Shown here: positions 48,680 through 59,680 of the stretch, piece by piece
Layout of the letters: every line of letters begins with the position of its first letter
Position numbering within the stretch: position 1 is the first letter of the stretch
Assembly: GCA_037501455.1 (NCBI GenBank)
Contig: CM074858.1
Span: forward strand, 41,537,001-41,601,000
Source of the DNA: Lantana camara
Lineage: Eukaryota; Streptophyta; Magnoliopsida; Lamiales; Verbenaceae
Direction: 5' to 3'
DNA: 64,000 bases
Notes under the pieces: generated by a model
Databases searched by the model: none
Seen by the model: only the letters and a program-made list of their open reading frames with translations
Told to the model about the DNA's origin: nothing
Position numbers and translations under genes: made by a program

Positions 48680-49547
48680 TGAACAAGATAGGTTACCGGC
48701 TCATCAATTATTTTCTATAATGAATCAGTAATACTTTTGAAATTTGAGATTAAAATTCAACTATTCAAGCCTAGATCTAGCATCCGAGAAGACTGAGTAT
48801 AGTCCGCGGTGAAGGATGAATAGACTGAATTAAGATCAAGTGCCCACTCGAGAAGGGAACTTCAGACCGTAGGGTTTATAAGGAAAGAAAAGTTGATCGT
48901 GGAGTAAAACTCGTATGGACATTGAAGTGTAGAACACAACGGGCATTTCAAGGTGTAACACTAAAGGTAGAGGGATCTCCAAGAGCAAATCGAGTGTTGA
49001 GTCAGATTACTACCATGGAAGATTCCCGATCAACGGTGAACGGTACATCAAGTATTCATGGCATATGCATACACATAACTTGACTTTAAATAATATCATG
49101 ATGATAAATGCTTTGATCATTTGTTGTATTAATTGTCGTTGTATGTTGATAATTGATGTATTTGCTAATTCCTGCCTATTTCTTGTATGATTGTTGCGTG
49201 TTATTTAATTATTTCTCATTGCTTGTTGAGAGACGGGGTTATCTCATTGCTTGTTTGAGAGACGGGGTTCTCTCATTGCTTGTTGAGAGACGGGGCTCTC
49301 TCGTTGTTGCTTGCTACTTGTTTACCTTACTCGAGTGACAGTTTAGATTTTCGAGTGGGTAGTTCCGGTGAGATAAGGGTCATGGTTGAACAACAATTGA
49401 AGACCCTTTGTTGCTTCAAGATCTTTTTCGAACTAATTCCTGACGGCGAGTTGCTAACCCGCGTGGGACGAACACGGGAGAGTTGCTTAAGAGTCCAGAA
49501 CTCGAGGCGGTGGACCTGAGGACAGGTCCATTTTAAGGGGGAGAGGA
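48680..49547 (+). other. Element C internal region, part 3: protease fossil, hairpin array, polypurine tract
   Basis: At 49030-49080 one frame reads STVNGTSSIHGICIH, the start of the protease domain, and ends soon after. At 49227-49303 there are three hairpins: TGAGAGA/TATCTCA (49227-49246, one mismatch), TGAGAGA-CGGGGT-TCTCTCA (49256-49275, perfect), GAGAGA-CGGGGC-TCTCTC (49285-49302). The rest to 49530 is unidentified. TTTTAAGGGGGAGAGGA (49531-49547) is the polypurine tract beside the 3' LTR. Confidence 0.88.
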
Positions 49548-52500
49548 TATAACGCCCTGTATTTTCAAATTATTCAGGTACACGCACCACACGTGTGAGT
49601 TTGAGAATTAGAATTGTTAAGCATGCTTAATTGAATTATGAGACTAAGTAGATTATGTGAATAATTGTCTAATTGATTATGTGATCATTTTAATTGCAAT
49701 TCCATTTCTTAACTTATGCATACTTTATACATTTAATCTCATAACATGTTTTCATATATATACTTACATAAACATAAACTAATTTCATAAGAGTAATATT
49801 TACATACTACATTCATGAAATATGCATTATATATATACATAATTTCATCCTACACTAATACACTCACACATGTATTGTATATGTCTATATTATTAGAGCA
49901 CTAAGAATTATGTACATATAATATACTTAATATATAACTTTATACATACATATTATATATCTATAATTACATTACATACATTATATCATATATACACATT
50001 CATATAAGAACACACACTAAATCTCTAACTCACACACACAACCTTTGCTTTCATTCTCATCACACACACACTCTCTTGATTCAAGCAAACAAGAAGAAGA
50101 AGGAGAAGAAGTAATTTAGGAGGGATTATCTTCATCATCCTCATCATTTCATTCCTCCATTTCCTTCATCCCATTTCAAGGTGTGTATATAGATATATAT
50201 ATATGTGATGAACTTGACTATAGGTTAGGGCTTTGTGATTTTATGAATTCCATTAGGTAATATGAAGTATTTGTAAAGTTCTTAAGTTGATATATGTATT
50301 TATATCTTGTGTTTCATGAAAGTGGGTACATGTATGATCACTTGGAGCCTTAATTGTTTTCATAAATGATTTTGATGAATCAAGCATGTTATATTCATTT
50401 CCTTGTGGCCTAAATGATACATATGAGACTTATACATGTTATATGTTAGTTTTGAGGTGTTTATTTGTTGTGGTTTGGTGTTGGAGAGGTTTGGGAGCCA
50501 TTCCAGTGTGTATACCTAGTTTTTTCCCGGTTTTTTCATCCAGCGGCTTTCCAAACGGGCGTTTGGACTCCCCGTTCATTCACCAAACGCCCGTGTAGTA
50601 ACCTACTGCCTCACCAGAGGAGCTTCACACGCCCATTTATGCTTTCAGACCATTTTTCAAATGGATGTTTCTCCCTCATACGAGCTCTGATTGATCTCAT
50701 TTTTGAACCATTGGAAATGTCTTGAAGTCTAGAACACTCGTCAATTGGAATCATCTCAATATCGTTTCTACTTTGTGAGTTATAACCATTTTAATTTGGT
50801 AACGCTACTTTACCGGAAATCTGCATTCACCCAAATTCGAGCTTACGCTATTTTCTCCTCGCTTTGAACCACGATCCGAGCTATATATCATTTTAAAGGT
50901 CTGTGTGTCTACTTTAATATCTAATAAACAAAACCTAATTTTAACTTCTAGAACTTAAGATATTCTTGTTTTACCACAGCTTGCGCATTTCCAAAAATTG
51001 TCCATTTTTGCCAAACTTCACCAAAACCCCTCACATTGCAATCCTTTCACTTCGTTGGCTCCCGTATGTGACTTGTATGAATTATATGCTTGCTTAATTG
51101 ATAATTATGTTATTATTTGACACTCTTTGATCTTTAATTGTTTAAAATTAATTGTTAACTCCGTGCTTTACACGAAATGAATTCATTTGATTAAATGGCA
51201 TGAATACATTACCTCTTTGAGTTTAATTGCATCTCTTATATGTTAATTGAATGTCGTACATGTTATATCACCTCATACCAATGCCGTGCGTCTTATTTGG
51301 TGTCATATTGAGTCGTTTTCTCACGAGTACACATTGTTTTCCTTCTTGTACAGTTTTATCTCCAGGGCGGAGATATCATGATCAAATAGGCACCCGGTAT
51401 AACTCGTATCCTAGTTTCATCATCGTCCAGGTAAGGGTGTTTTCGTTCTAGTTACGTATCAATCCCAACAACCTTTTATGACAAGTTTTAGCCAAAACCC
51501 TAATGTATATATATCTATTGTTTGCAACGTGAAGTCATCGAGTAAATTATTATCGAGTAAATCACTTTCAAGGATTATGAAATGTATTATGATATCCCAT
51601 GACTTGATAATGTTTTGGCGATATTATGCACATTGACCATGCACATGTTATTGGGCCCCGGCGAAATGTGTGAATGGAGACCGGTTCGGCATCGGGCGGA
51701 CGTATAGCTAAGCCATTGCACAAAGTACCTATTGAAAATCTCTCACGCGACCGTGTAGTGTGGAAGGTGAGTTATTCTTGAGCCGATCGTTGACCCATCG
51801 AAGGAGCGGGTAGGAGTCATGAGCCCCCATCTCGATATTGTTATTATTAAACGGTTCGGGTCTATAGGCCCGACCATTATGGAGAGAGAAGGTTGGAACT
51901 TATTTTCATGATTATGATTATGCACATGTTATTATGGTTATGCACCGTGCGGGAAGGCCGGGACACGGATTGCCCAAACGCTCATGTCTCATGTTTATGT
52001 CTCGCATATATTAGTACGTATTGCATGATCACGTATTCAAAGTATTATATCATGTTCATTGTACACGGTCAGAGTTTGGTTGGAGAATTGTGTACGCTCA
52101 CTCGCCGAGCCATTATGGTTAATCATGAATTATGAACTTAAAGGTTTTAATTTGAATTAGTCGTAAAATCCGAGCACTGTTTAGTTATTTTCTTGCCCTT
52201 CGTGGGAACTAACTTCGAATAAAACCTTGCTCGGGATTCATGGCTTGCATGTGCATGTTTCTATATATATGTATAGCTCCTGCTCACTCAGTCTTCTACA
52301 GACTGACCCCTCTTTCCCACTTTTTTAGTTTCTTACAGGTTTTGCTAGGCGGAGGTCGAGTTTTAATTCTCTTGTCGAGTCACTTGTACACTCGAGTCCC
52401 ATTGTACATTATTATGATTTAATTATAATTCCTTTATGTATTTGGGCCTGTATGCCAATTATAAATTTTGATTATTGATTCGGGACAGGTTGCATGTTTA

Positions 52501-52776
52501 GTTGAACCCGTTGTTAGGATGCATGTTGGACTTTAATTATGTTATGGAATTATTGGGCTTATAGCCATTATTGAAAGTCATGCTTAATTATTGCTTCTGC
52601 ACCATGTTTTGGAAGTGTGATTTATTTGGTACAGGGTTAGATTTCTCCTAGCTAGGTCGTTGTTTTTATTTGTCACCCGTTCGCCATGAGTCCGGTTCAT
52701 GCTTGGATAATCCATTTCATGTGTGGACTAAACTTATGGTGTGGGGGATGTGGTGCCTATGGTCGTGGGTGCTACA
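49548..52776 (+). repeat. 3' LTR of element C (3229 bp)
   Basis: Starts TATAACGCCCTGTA (a TG-to-TA change at the terminus) and ends GGGTGCTACA. Pairs with 22087-25311. Inverted repeat TCCAAAC-GGGC-GTTTGGA (50550-50567) is perfect here, decayed in the 5' LTR. Hairpin TATCTCC-AGGGC-GGAGATA (51357-51375) is also better preserved. Hairpin CAGTCT-TCTAC-AGACTG at 52289-52305; GC-rich core about 51650-51970. Confidence 0.93.
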
Positions 52777-53176
52777 CCCCGGGCGGGGAGAGTTTATGCT
52801 AAAAATGTCCCCGGGCGGGGACATTTATGCAGTTTGGTGTCTGCATCTCCTTCCACGGTCGGGGAAGGTTGTGTTGAGCTGTTCACCAGGCGGGGAACTT
52901 CTTTTTTGTGTGTTGTTTGCTACTTTTAGTTGCTGCAACCTTGTTCTTGTGGGTGTGTGCTTCATTTTATGGTTTTGTGCATGTATTTATATTTGTATGT
53001 ATGAAGATGTTGTGTAATGAGTGTGTACGTGTATATAGGTACATATATACTTATGGAATGCGTTATTGTGTGATTGTGTAATTTGTAACTATTACCTATA
53101 TATGCATGCATGTATTATTTTGTGTGTGTACATGAGTGTATAGTGTATTATATGTAATGCATGCATGCATGTGTAC

Positions 53177-53221
<45 letters not shown>

Positions 53222-53582
53222 CTTATATATTTTACTTATGTTATGAATTATTTAATTATTTGGAATTAAATTGTTACCTATTTCGTGTTATTTAATTTCC
53301 GAACGTGACTTGAATGTCTTTATTTGTCTATTCTCTAATTGTAAACTTGTTATCTTTGAGCTATAAATGTTATATGAATTCATGACTTCAATTGCTATGA
53401 ACTATGAAACGGTTAAACGTGAAACCTTCAAGTTGGGGACGTGTTCAATGAACTAATTGGTTATATGGCTCCATAACATGACTTATACCTCCTATGCATC
53501 TCATATCATGGTCCTTACATGCCGTGCGTCATATATGGTTCATTTGGAGTCTTGAGTCTCACGTATGCACCATGTCGTTTCT
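52777..53582 (+). repeat. LTR D, second part
   Basis: Continues LTR D after element C. Begins inside a GC palindrome, followed by TGTCCCC-GGGC-GGGGACA (52806-52823), CTTCC..GGAAG (about 52852-52868) and GTTC..GGAAC (about 52881-52900). Then the AT run (53178-53214) and the GTGCGTC block (about 53523). It matches LTR S from about 9670 to 10580. Cut at 53582 by LTR F; the rest of D is right of the window or lost. Confidence 0.87.
53178..53214. repeat. (AT)n microsatellite in LTR D
   Basis: About 37 bases of TA repeat in the same relative position as in LTR S. Confidence 0.88.
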
Positions 53583-55668
53583 TGTGATGCCCCGTTTCTT
53601 GATCAAGGTATGCTTTGGTACGAGAGTGAACGATATATCTTTCTTTGCATGAATTATGTGAGAATTATGCCTTAATTGACCGATGTATTTGAACTTATGT
53701 GGAATATATGATTTGTACAAAATTCGTGACTAATTGATGTGTTAATTATGTGCTCGTATTGTTCTTATTGAGCTTTGATAGCGTGCTTTGCGATTAAGCG
53801 AAACTATTTGCTTATTTGGACATTAAAGCATAATTTAGGGACTAAATGGTAAATTTATTTTCTAAGCTGGGAACTGGATAGAACTTAATGGAATTGAGTA
53901 GATAATTCGATTACGAGTTCGTGGATTCTTCAATCGCTCGAATTGGAGTTCGGACGAAGAAGTTATGGTCATTTTACAAAAAGTCAACCATTTAAGAAGA
54001 CTTGTGACCCAATTTCGAATTTAACCCAATTTCAGACCCAATTTCAATTATAATGCGCTCCAATTGACCCAGTTCGCGAACCAATTAGCTGACCCAAATA
54101 ACCAAATCATATTTTAACACCGTAAACTCATTTTAGGTTTAAACAAGAGATTCAAACCTCTTTCTCCCTCACTTTTCTCTCCAACCTATTCACATTCTCT
54201 CAAGAACACCTTCAACCATTTTCAAGGGACAAGATTAGAGATTGAAGCTAGAGATTTAAGGTTGAAGAACTCGACTTCCTCTTCGATTTCCAGCTCATAA
54301 GGTAAAGTTTATGTGCTTCTTTGTTGGGTTGATGTTCTTGAAGCTCTTGAACTTGAATTTGAACTAGGGTTCTTATGTGTTGGATGGAATTCGAATTTCT
54401 TGTTGGAAATGTGCTTATTTTGACGTTGGGAACATTTTGGTATGAGAATTTCTTGCTTTTATGCTCTTATGTGAAATCCACCATTGTTGACCTTTAAAGC
54501 TTTCATGAAAATTCTTGCATGTTTATTTTCTTGTGTGTTTTAGCTTGATTTGGTGATTGATTCTTGTTCCTTGAGCAATTTCATGAAGAATGTGATTGAT
54601 TTCCTCAAGTTTCTTACATGATTGGAGATTTCACCATTTTTGAGTTTGAAGCTTTGAATACATGAAGAAGATGAAGTTCATATGTGTTAAATGTTCGAAT
54701 TCTTGATGCATATTCGTCCTAGATGTTCTTGTTATGATATTTGATGTCTAAATTTGTTTATACATGTCGCATTAGCCTTGAAGCATGATTTAGGAGTATT
54801 TGGAGCTCAATTTTCATCATTTTCAAGCATATGTTCGTAAATCCGATTTGCAATAGTAGCATGCCAAACGCCCGTGTGGAAATTGCATTGAAACACCAAA
54901 CCCCCGTGTGGGAACCTACTGTGACAATTTTCCAGGACCAAACGCCCGTTTACATTTCCTTCTTGTGCACCAAATGCTCGTTTGGGTGCTCTCGGGTCTA
55001 ATTTTTTAGTTTTTGTGATCTTGATCATTTTGCTTTGATTTCACTTCCTTTACACTTCTTACACCCCTAATGTGATATATATGACTTGGACTCATGCTTC
55101 TATGCATTGTAATGAGCATGTTTACTCTTTCTTGAAGCCGTGCGTCGTCTTAATTGGTTTGAGTCGAGTCTTCCCTTTCTTAGTACGTTTTTCTTATTAG
55201 GCAGTGAGTCTCCGGTCGAGTAGCTTGTTGCTTGTGGTTGGCCTTCGAAGTTCTTGGTAAAGGTGATGAGTTATATATATATAAGATGTTTTCAAAACTG
55301 TGGACACATATGGCCTATCATATTTGATGATTTAAACTCCCGTTTTCAAAATGTATATGTAGGCTTTATAAGCCAAGTTTTGTGAGCTTTGCTCGTATTA
55401 TGAATATTTGCTTATGGAAAACGGTTTACACGTAAAACTTGAGTTTTGGTATATGGGATAGATACCCGAAATGGTTTTGGAACTTTCATTTGAATATTAT
55501 ATATGTGTGAGTTGTGTAGAGAGGTTATGATGTACCTTGCAAGGACGCTTGCTTGGGGAATTCTTATGTGAGCTCGGGGATGGAGGTGAGTGATGTTCCA
55601 GGAAGGCAAGGGCCGACGGACGTCCTCATACAAAGTTCCCACTATGGACAAGTTTACTAAGACTCCGA
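53583..55668 (+). repeat. LTR F, left part
   Basis: Starts TGTGATGCCCCGTT, related to the start of LTR E (TGTGACGCCCCGTC). Cut at 55668 by element E. It has CCAAACGCCCGTGTGG-type units (about 54868-54985), the GTGCGTC block (55140) and part of the GC-rich core. Its expected TSD half is TTTCT (53578-53582); the partner lies outside the window. It may be a solo LTR or the 5' LTR of a larger element. Confidence 0.75.
54868..54985. repeat. Inverted-repeat cluster in LTR F
   Basis: Four imperfect units: CCAAACGCCCGTGTGG, CCAAACCCCCGTGTGG, CCAAACGCCCGTTTAC and CCAAATGCTCGTTTGG (the last perfect over CCAAA/TTTGG). The arms resemble those of LTR C; the centres are C-rich here and G-rich in C. Confidence 0.82.
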
Positions 55669-58600
55669 TGTAGCACCCCAAACGGAGGATACCACATCCC
55701 TCGCACTAGGACTCAGACCCGGTCATGAAATAGGAAGTCCATGCCCAAATCCGAATCATAGCGAACGGGAGACCAACTCACACACTAGGCAAGGCGGATC
55801 TAACTTGACAAACTCAGAGTGCGGAAGCAATTTAAACAATCATCAACAGATAGCGGAAGCAATTGAAACAACATGTAGAACAGGTGACGGGTTCAACTAG
55901 CATAGATATCTAATCCCGAATATCAATTCGTAATCCAACATAATAAACAGCATAAGTATCATCATAATATCTATTAACATCCAAGTACTAGCTTACTAAC
56001 CCAACCCGGGTTTATATCTAAGTAGAACATAAACATAACCTTCAAGTGTGAAACATAATTACATAACATAAGTAAAGTATGCGACAAATGCATCCTAACA
56101 CCAACTAGACTGACAAGTGTGACACCAAAGACTCACTTCCGCCTAGCTCAAGCCAAAAGGAATCCTGCAAACTAAATGATAAAATGAGGTGTCAGTCAAC
56201 TGACTGAGTGAGGGGGCTAACGCACACCCACAATATATATATAAGGAGCATAGCACAGAATAAACGGAGGGACTCACGAACCGAGGATGGGTGTTGCATA
56301 CCAAAACATTTTGAAAGAACCCAAATAGATATAGATATAAGTTTAGAAACCATTTTTCAGAAAGACTCTATCCTGATTCATAATTCCATAACATAACATA
56401 ATCAATTGCTCGGCGAGTACGAGCTTCCAACCTCAACTCCTCATAAAATAGAAATAACATACCAACCTCAACTCTGGGTGATGGTAGGGTTGCGCGACCC
56501 TAACCATCAAGGCAGGCGAGGGGAGTGCTAAATGCTAGTACAACCCTCAGGACTCCATTTCCCAACCAAACCTCCTGGTGGGTCCCGGTACATCCTAATC
56601 GTACATGTGGAGACTATGCAATGCGTCAATACCCGACGACCCTAACCATCTCGGGGGACCCATTACCCGTAGCTCCTGGGCCGAAAATAGAACAGAATAG
56701 AACATAATATAACATATGCCAACTTTCATTGTAATCTCGCTAAAGAACCATAACACAACAGATTTTTCCAAAATAGCTTACATATGCCTCAAAAACTGGT
56801 TTTTATATATATTCCTACGCGATGGAACTTTAAACCTCATGACATCCACCCACGCAGGACGCACGTAAAATCATAAACATATCATATCCAGCACTTACGT
56901 ATCTATAGTAGAGTATACTCACATGCAAGGGTAGAAGTCAGCATGTAAAGGCCATAGGGTATAACTATAGAAAATCCTAAACCTCACCTTGTGCAAGTAG
57001 AGTCTGAGAGTGTGAAGGGCTAAACATTCTAAACCTCGTGCCCACCGGCACCACCAAACTGTGTGACAAGACATACAGAAGCCCAGACTTAAACTCTATA
57101 TGAACCAAGTAAGACGCACGGCATATCAAGAGATGAGTGATATGTAATATAGAATGAAGTGTACACATAGGTCACGTAGCATAGTTCACATATTCCACCA
57201 AATCATGCAATTAACGAAATATTATGGTTTAACAATGCATTATGGAATGATATGAATCACATAGGTCCAGTAGCATAACAAAGGCAAACTTTCATGCGAA
57301 GTTATTCAATTAAAATGATGTATTATCATCTAAGAATGGAATCGAAGTCATATCATAACATATAATTCATAAAGCATTTCAAACGGATCAAGTAAACACA
57401 AAAGAACATGCATAAAGGGGAACAGGGGTTGGGAACGGCCGTTCCCATGCAAAGTCTTGCATGGGAACGGTCCTTCCAGCGGGTCTCCCCAGCAAAGCTA
57501 GGAACGGTAGTTCCCAGCACAAGGCTTAATTGGGAACGGTCCTTCCCATCTTCGGTGCTGACGTCAGCCCTGGCTGGGAAGGGTCGTTCCGGGCTCATGG
57601 CCTGAATGGGAGCAGTCTTTCCGGCCAGATCTGGGCGTCTGTCTTGTGCAGATTCGAGCAAGCTTCGGGAAGAAGACAACCATGGCAAAAAATGGCCGAT
57701 TTCACACCATTTAAACCATAAAATTTCCACGAAAATCATATATATTATCACATAAATCATGCTTATCATATAAATATCAATTTAGCTCAAGAACAAGGGT
57801 GATTTTAGCCAAAACTCATACAACCCATTTTCATGAAAATCAAGCTTCAACCACGGCAAAATGCATCCAAGCTCACTCCCTATCATACTATCAACAACTA
57901 CAGCACATATTCAACATTGAGAAACACATATTCATGCTCAAGGACTCAAGGATCCATCATATAAACCATATTCTCCAAGTTGGGCATAAATCACCATTTT
58001 CACAAGACTTCCTCATATAAGCTCATACATTCAATTTCATACTAAGATTCATGGATAGAAATGAAATACACATCAAGGGAAATCCATAGCTTACCTCGAC
58101 TTGCGAAATGATGAAGAAACGAGGGAGATATGAGCTCTTGAACGGATAGGAAAAGCCTTAGATCTTCATTCTTCTTTGAAGCTCTCCATAGAAGATATGT
58201 CTTCTGTGAATTGAGGTTTGAAAGGAAATGAGAAGGGATAAGGCTATTTATATGGTGGCTGATAGTTCTAGGTCAAGGTTAGGGTTTCCAAGATATAACA
58301 TGAGGCAAAAGGCTTTATTAGAATTTGGGCTCAAATAAATGACTTTCGACCCAATAGGTTAAATTTAAAATGTTTAAGGTCTAAACGGCTTCCGAAAAAT
58401 ATAAAGTAAATTCCATTGGATCCGAATCCCCGAATGAAGTCCAATGGTGGTGTCGGAATTCGAATTCGAATTTTCGAGCTCATATTGGTCCCGAACGACC
58501 CTAACCTACCTAACTCAAGTTAGGCCTCAAAGACACCAATAGGTCCAAGTCCTATTTAAATCCAACTCTAAAAATTAATTTAAATTCACATAAGTTCCGT

Positions 58601-58774
58601 TCTTAGGTTTTCATGCAAGAATTTGTATTCTATCATTTTGCATTTTAGTCAATTAAATCCCATTTCAATCAGAGTTGGAATTAAACGCATATGAAGGGAA
58701 TTATATCACATAAATGCATAAGGTAAACTCTCTCGTGACGCATACCTGTGCGATTTATCGGACGGGGCGTCACA
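55669..58774 (-). repeat. 3' LTR of element E (3106 bp)
   Basis: On the minus strand starts TGTGACGCCCCGTC and ends GGGGTGCTACA. 55669-57130 is close to LTR H; the remainder is not. Stem-loop CAGTCA/TGACTG (56193-56206), GC-rich core (56470-56690), inverted-repeat cluster (57430-57625). Confidence 0.94.
57430..57625. repeat. Inverted-repeat cluster in 3' LTR of E
   Basis: TGGGAACGGCCGTTCCCA (57430-57447) is a perfect 18-bp palindrome. Its right half also pairs onward: CCGTTCCCATGCA (57439-57451) with TGCATGGGAACGG (57458-57470), a 13-bp perfect stem with a 6-base loop. Further units: GGAAC-GGTA-GTTCC (about 57501), GGGAA-CGGTCC-TTCCC (about 57533), GGAA-GGGTCG-TTCC (about 57578) and a weak unit near 57609. 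The 5' LTR copy (62985-63150) lost about 11 bp, removing one arm of the third unit. Confidence 0.9.
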
Positions 58775-58790
58775 ATCTCCCCTCCTAAGG
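58775..58790 (-). other. Polypurine tract of element E
   Basis: Minus strand CCTTAGGAGGGGAGAT abuts the 3' LTR. Confidence 0.88.
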
Positions 58791-59040
58791 AGAACCTGGT
58801 CCCTAGGTTCACTCTTCGGCTTCAAACAACCCGGACACAACTTCTTCATCTCCTCCTTAGTCTCCCAACTTGATTTCTCTGATTTCTGTCCTTCCCACAG
58901 TGCCCTGACCATAGGAATTTGCTTGTTTTCCCTAGACTTGTATCTCCCGATTTGGATCTCAACTGGATACTTCACAATCATCAAGTCCGAAGCAAATTGT
59001 AATTCTTCTATCGTAAAAACAACCATCTCTTCGATGTAGG
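58791..59040 (-). pseudogene. Element E: C-terminal pol fragment (chromodomain-like tail)
   Basis: Minus frame from 59026 shows YPVEIQIGRY, then IPMVRALW and SSWETKEEM. These match the tail of pol in element A (VKVLW, ATWETEEKM near 3850-3950). In chromoviruses this tail holds the chromodomain that helps direct integration to chromatin. The integrase core that should precede it is missing; upstream lies the hairpin array. No stop precedes the polypurine tract, and the frame runs into the LTR to 58706. This pins the right breakpoint of the pol deletion in E. Confidence 0.82.
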
Positions 59041-59119
59041 CCTAATGTCTCTTCAAGGACGTCCCGCTCTTGCTTCTTGTAGTCCGTAGTTGTCGACGTG
59101 CATCGTAACCGAGGCATAC

Positions 59120-59560
59120 AGAGAGAGTCCCATCTCTCGGTACAAAAGGTGAGAGAACCCCTCTCTCAAACACAGAAAGCGAGAGAACCCCGTCTCTCGA
59201 TCACACAAGAGAGAATCTCGTCTCTCGGGCAGACAATTGAGAGAACCCCGTCTCTCAGCCTAAGTTGGACAGATTCCAGCATCTTCCAACATTCTAGTTC
59301 AAGAAATTCCAGCATTTCTCAAACCCCTAAATTCAAGAGAATCCAGCATCTCCCAAATATCTAAGTACAAGAGAATCCAACATCTCTCGTGCACAAAGCT
59401 CAGAAAGAATCCAGCATCTTTCTATCACATAAGTAGAGAATCCTGCGACTCTCTAACACATAAATTGAGTGAATGAACATCTCCCAAGCAGGTAAATAGA
59501 GAGAATTAAATCTTCCTCACACTGAGAACGAGAGATCCTGGCATGTCTCTAGCACATAAA
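59120..59560 (-). repeat. Hairpin array of element E (about 12 units)
   Basis: Plus-strand units include GAGAGA-GTCCCA-TCTCTC (59121-59138), TGAGAGA-ACCCC-TCTCTCA (59150-59168), CGAGAGA-ACCCCG-TCTCTCG (59180-59199), GAGAGA-ATCTCG-TCTCTC (59209-59226) and TGAGAGA-ACCCCG-TCTCTCA (59238-59257). Also GTTGGA-c-AGA with TCT-TCCAAC (59264-59290, one bulge), a partly decayed unit (59297-59324) and AGAAAGA-ATCCAGCA-TCTTTCT (59402-59423). Degraded units continue to about 59560. Two loop classes, ACCCCG-like then ATCCAGCA-like, occur in the same order as in H. Confidence 0.92.
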
Positions 59561-59680
59561 TATAATTATTCGAAGCACTTGTGCCTACGCACATCAAAAT
59601 AGCACAATTGAAAATTACAACAATCAACGCATATCATAATTAGCAAGTATATCACATAATAATAAGAGTCAAATAAACGA
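59561..59680 (-). other. Element E: AT-rich spacer between array and protease start
   Basis: About 120 bp of AT-rich sequence without a frame. Similar AT-rich spacers of 220-650 bp separate array and protease fossil in C, G and H. Confidence 0.6.

Larger units (their letters stand above)
22087..52776 (+). mobile_element. Element C: old non-autonomous (LARD-like) element hosting G and H
   Basis: The plus-strand element has 5' LTR 22087-25311, internal sequence in three pieces (25312-26545, 36789-38175, 48680-49547) and 3' LTR 49548-52776. Without G and H it is about 9.9 kb. Flanks are CCCCA (22082-22086) and CCCCG (52777-52781), a TSD with one mismatch. The LTRs differ more than those of A or H (roughly 5-8 per 100 in the parts compared), so it is older, as its nested guests require. 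No gag, RT or integrase is recognisable. It retains primer site, leader hairpin, two protease-start fossils, a hairpin array and a polypurine tract. Confidence 0.92.
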
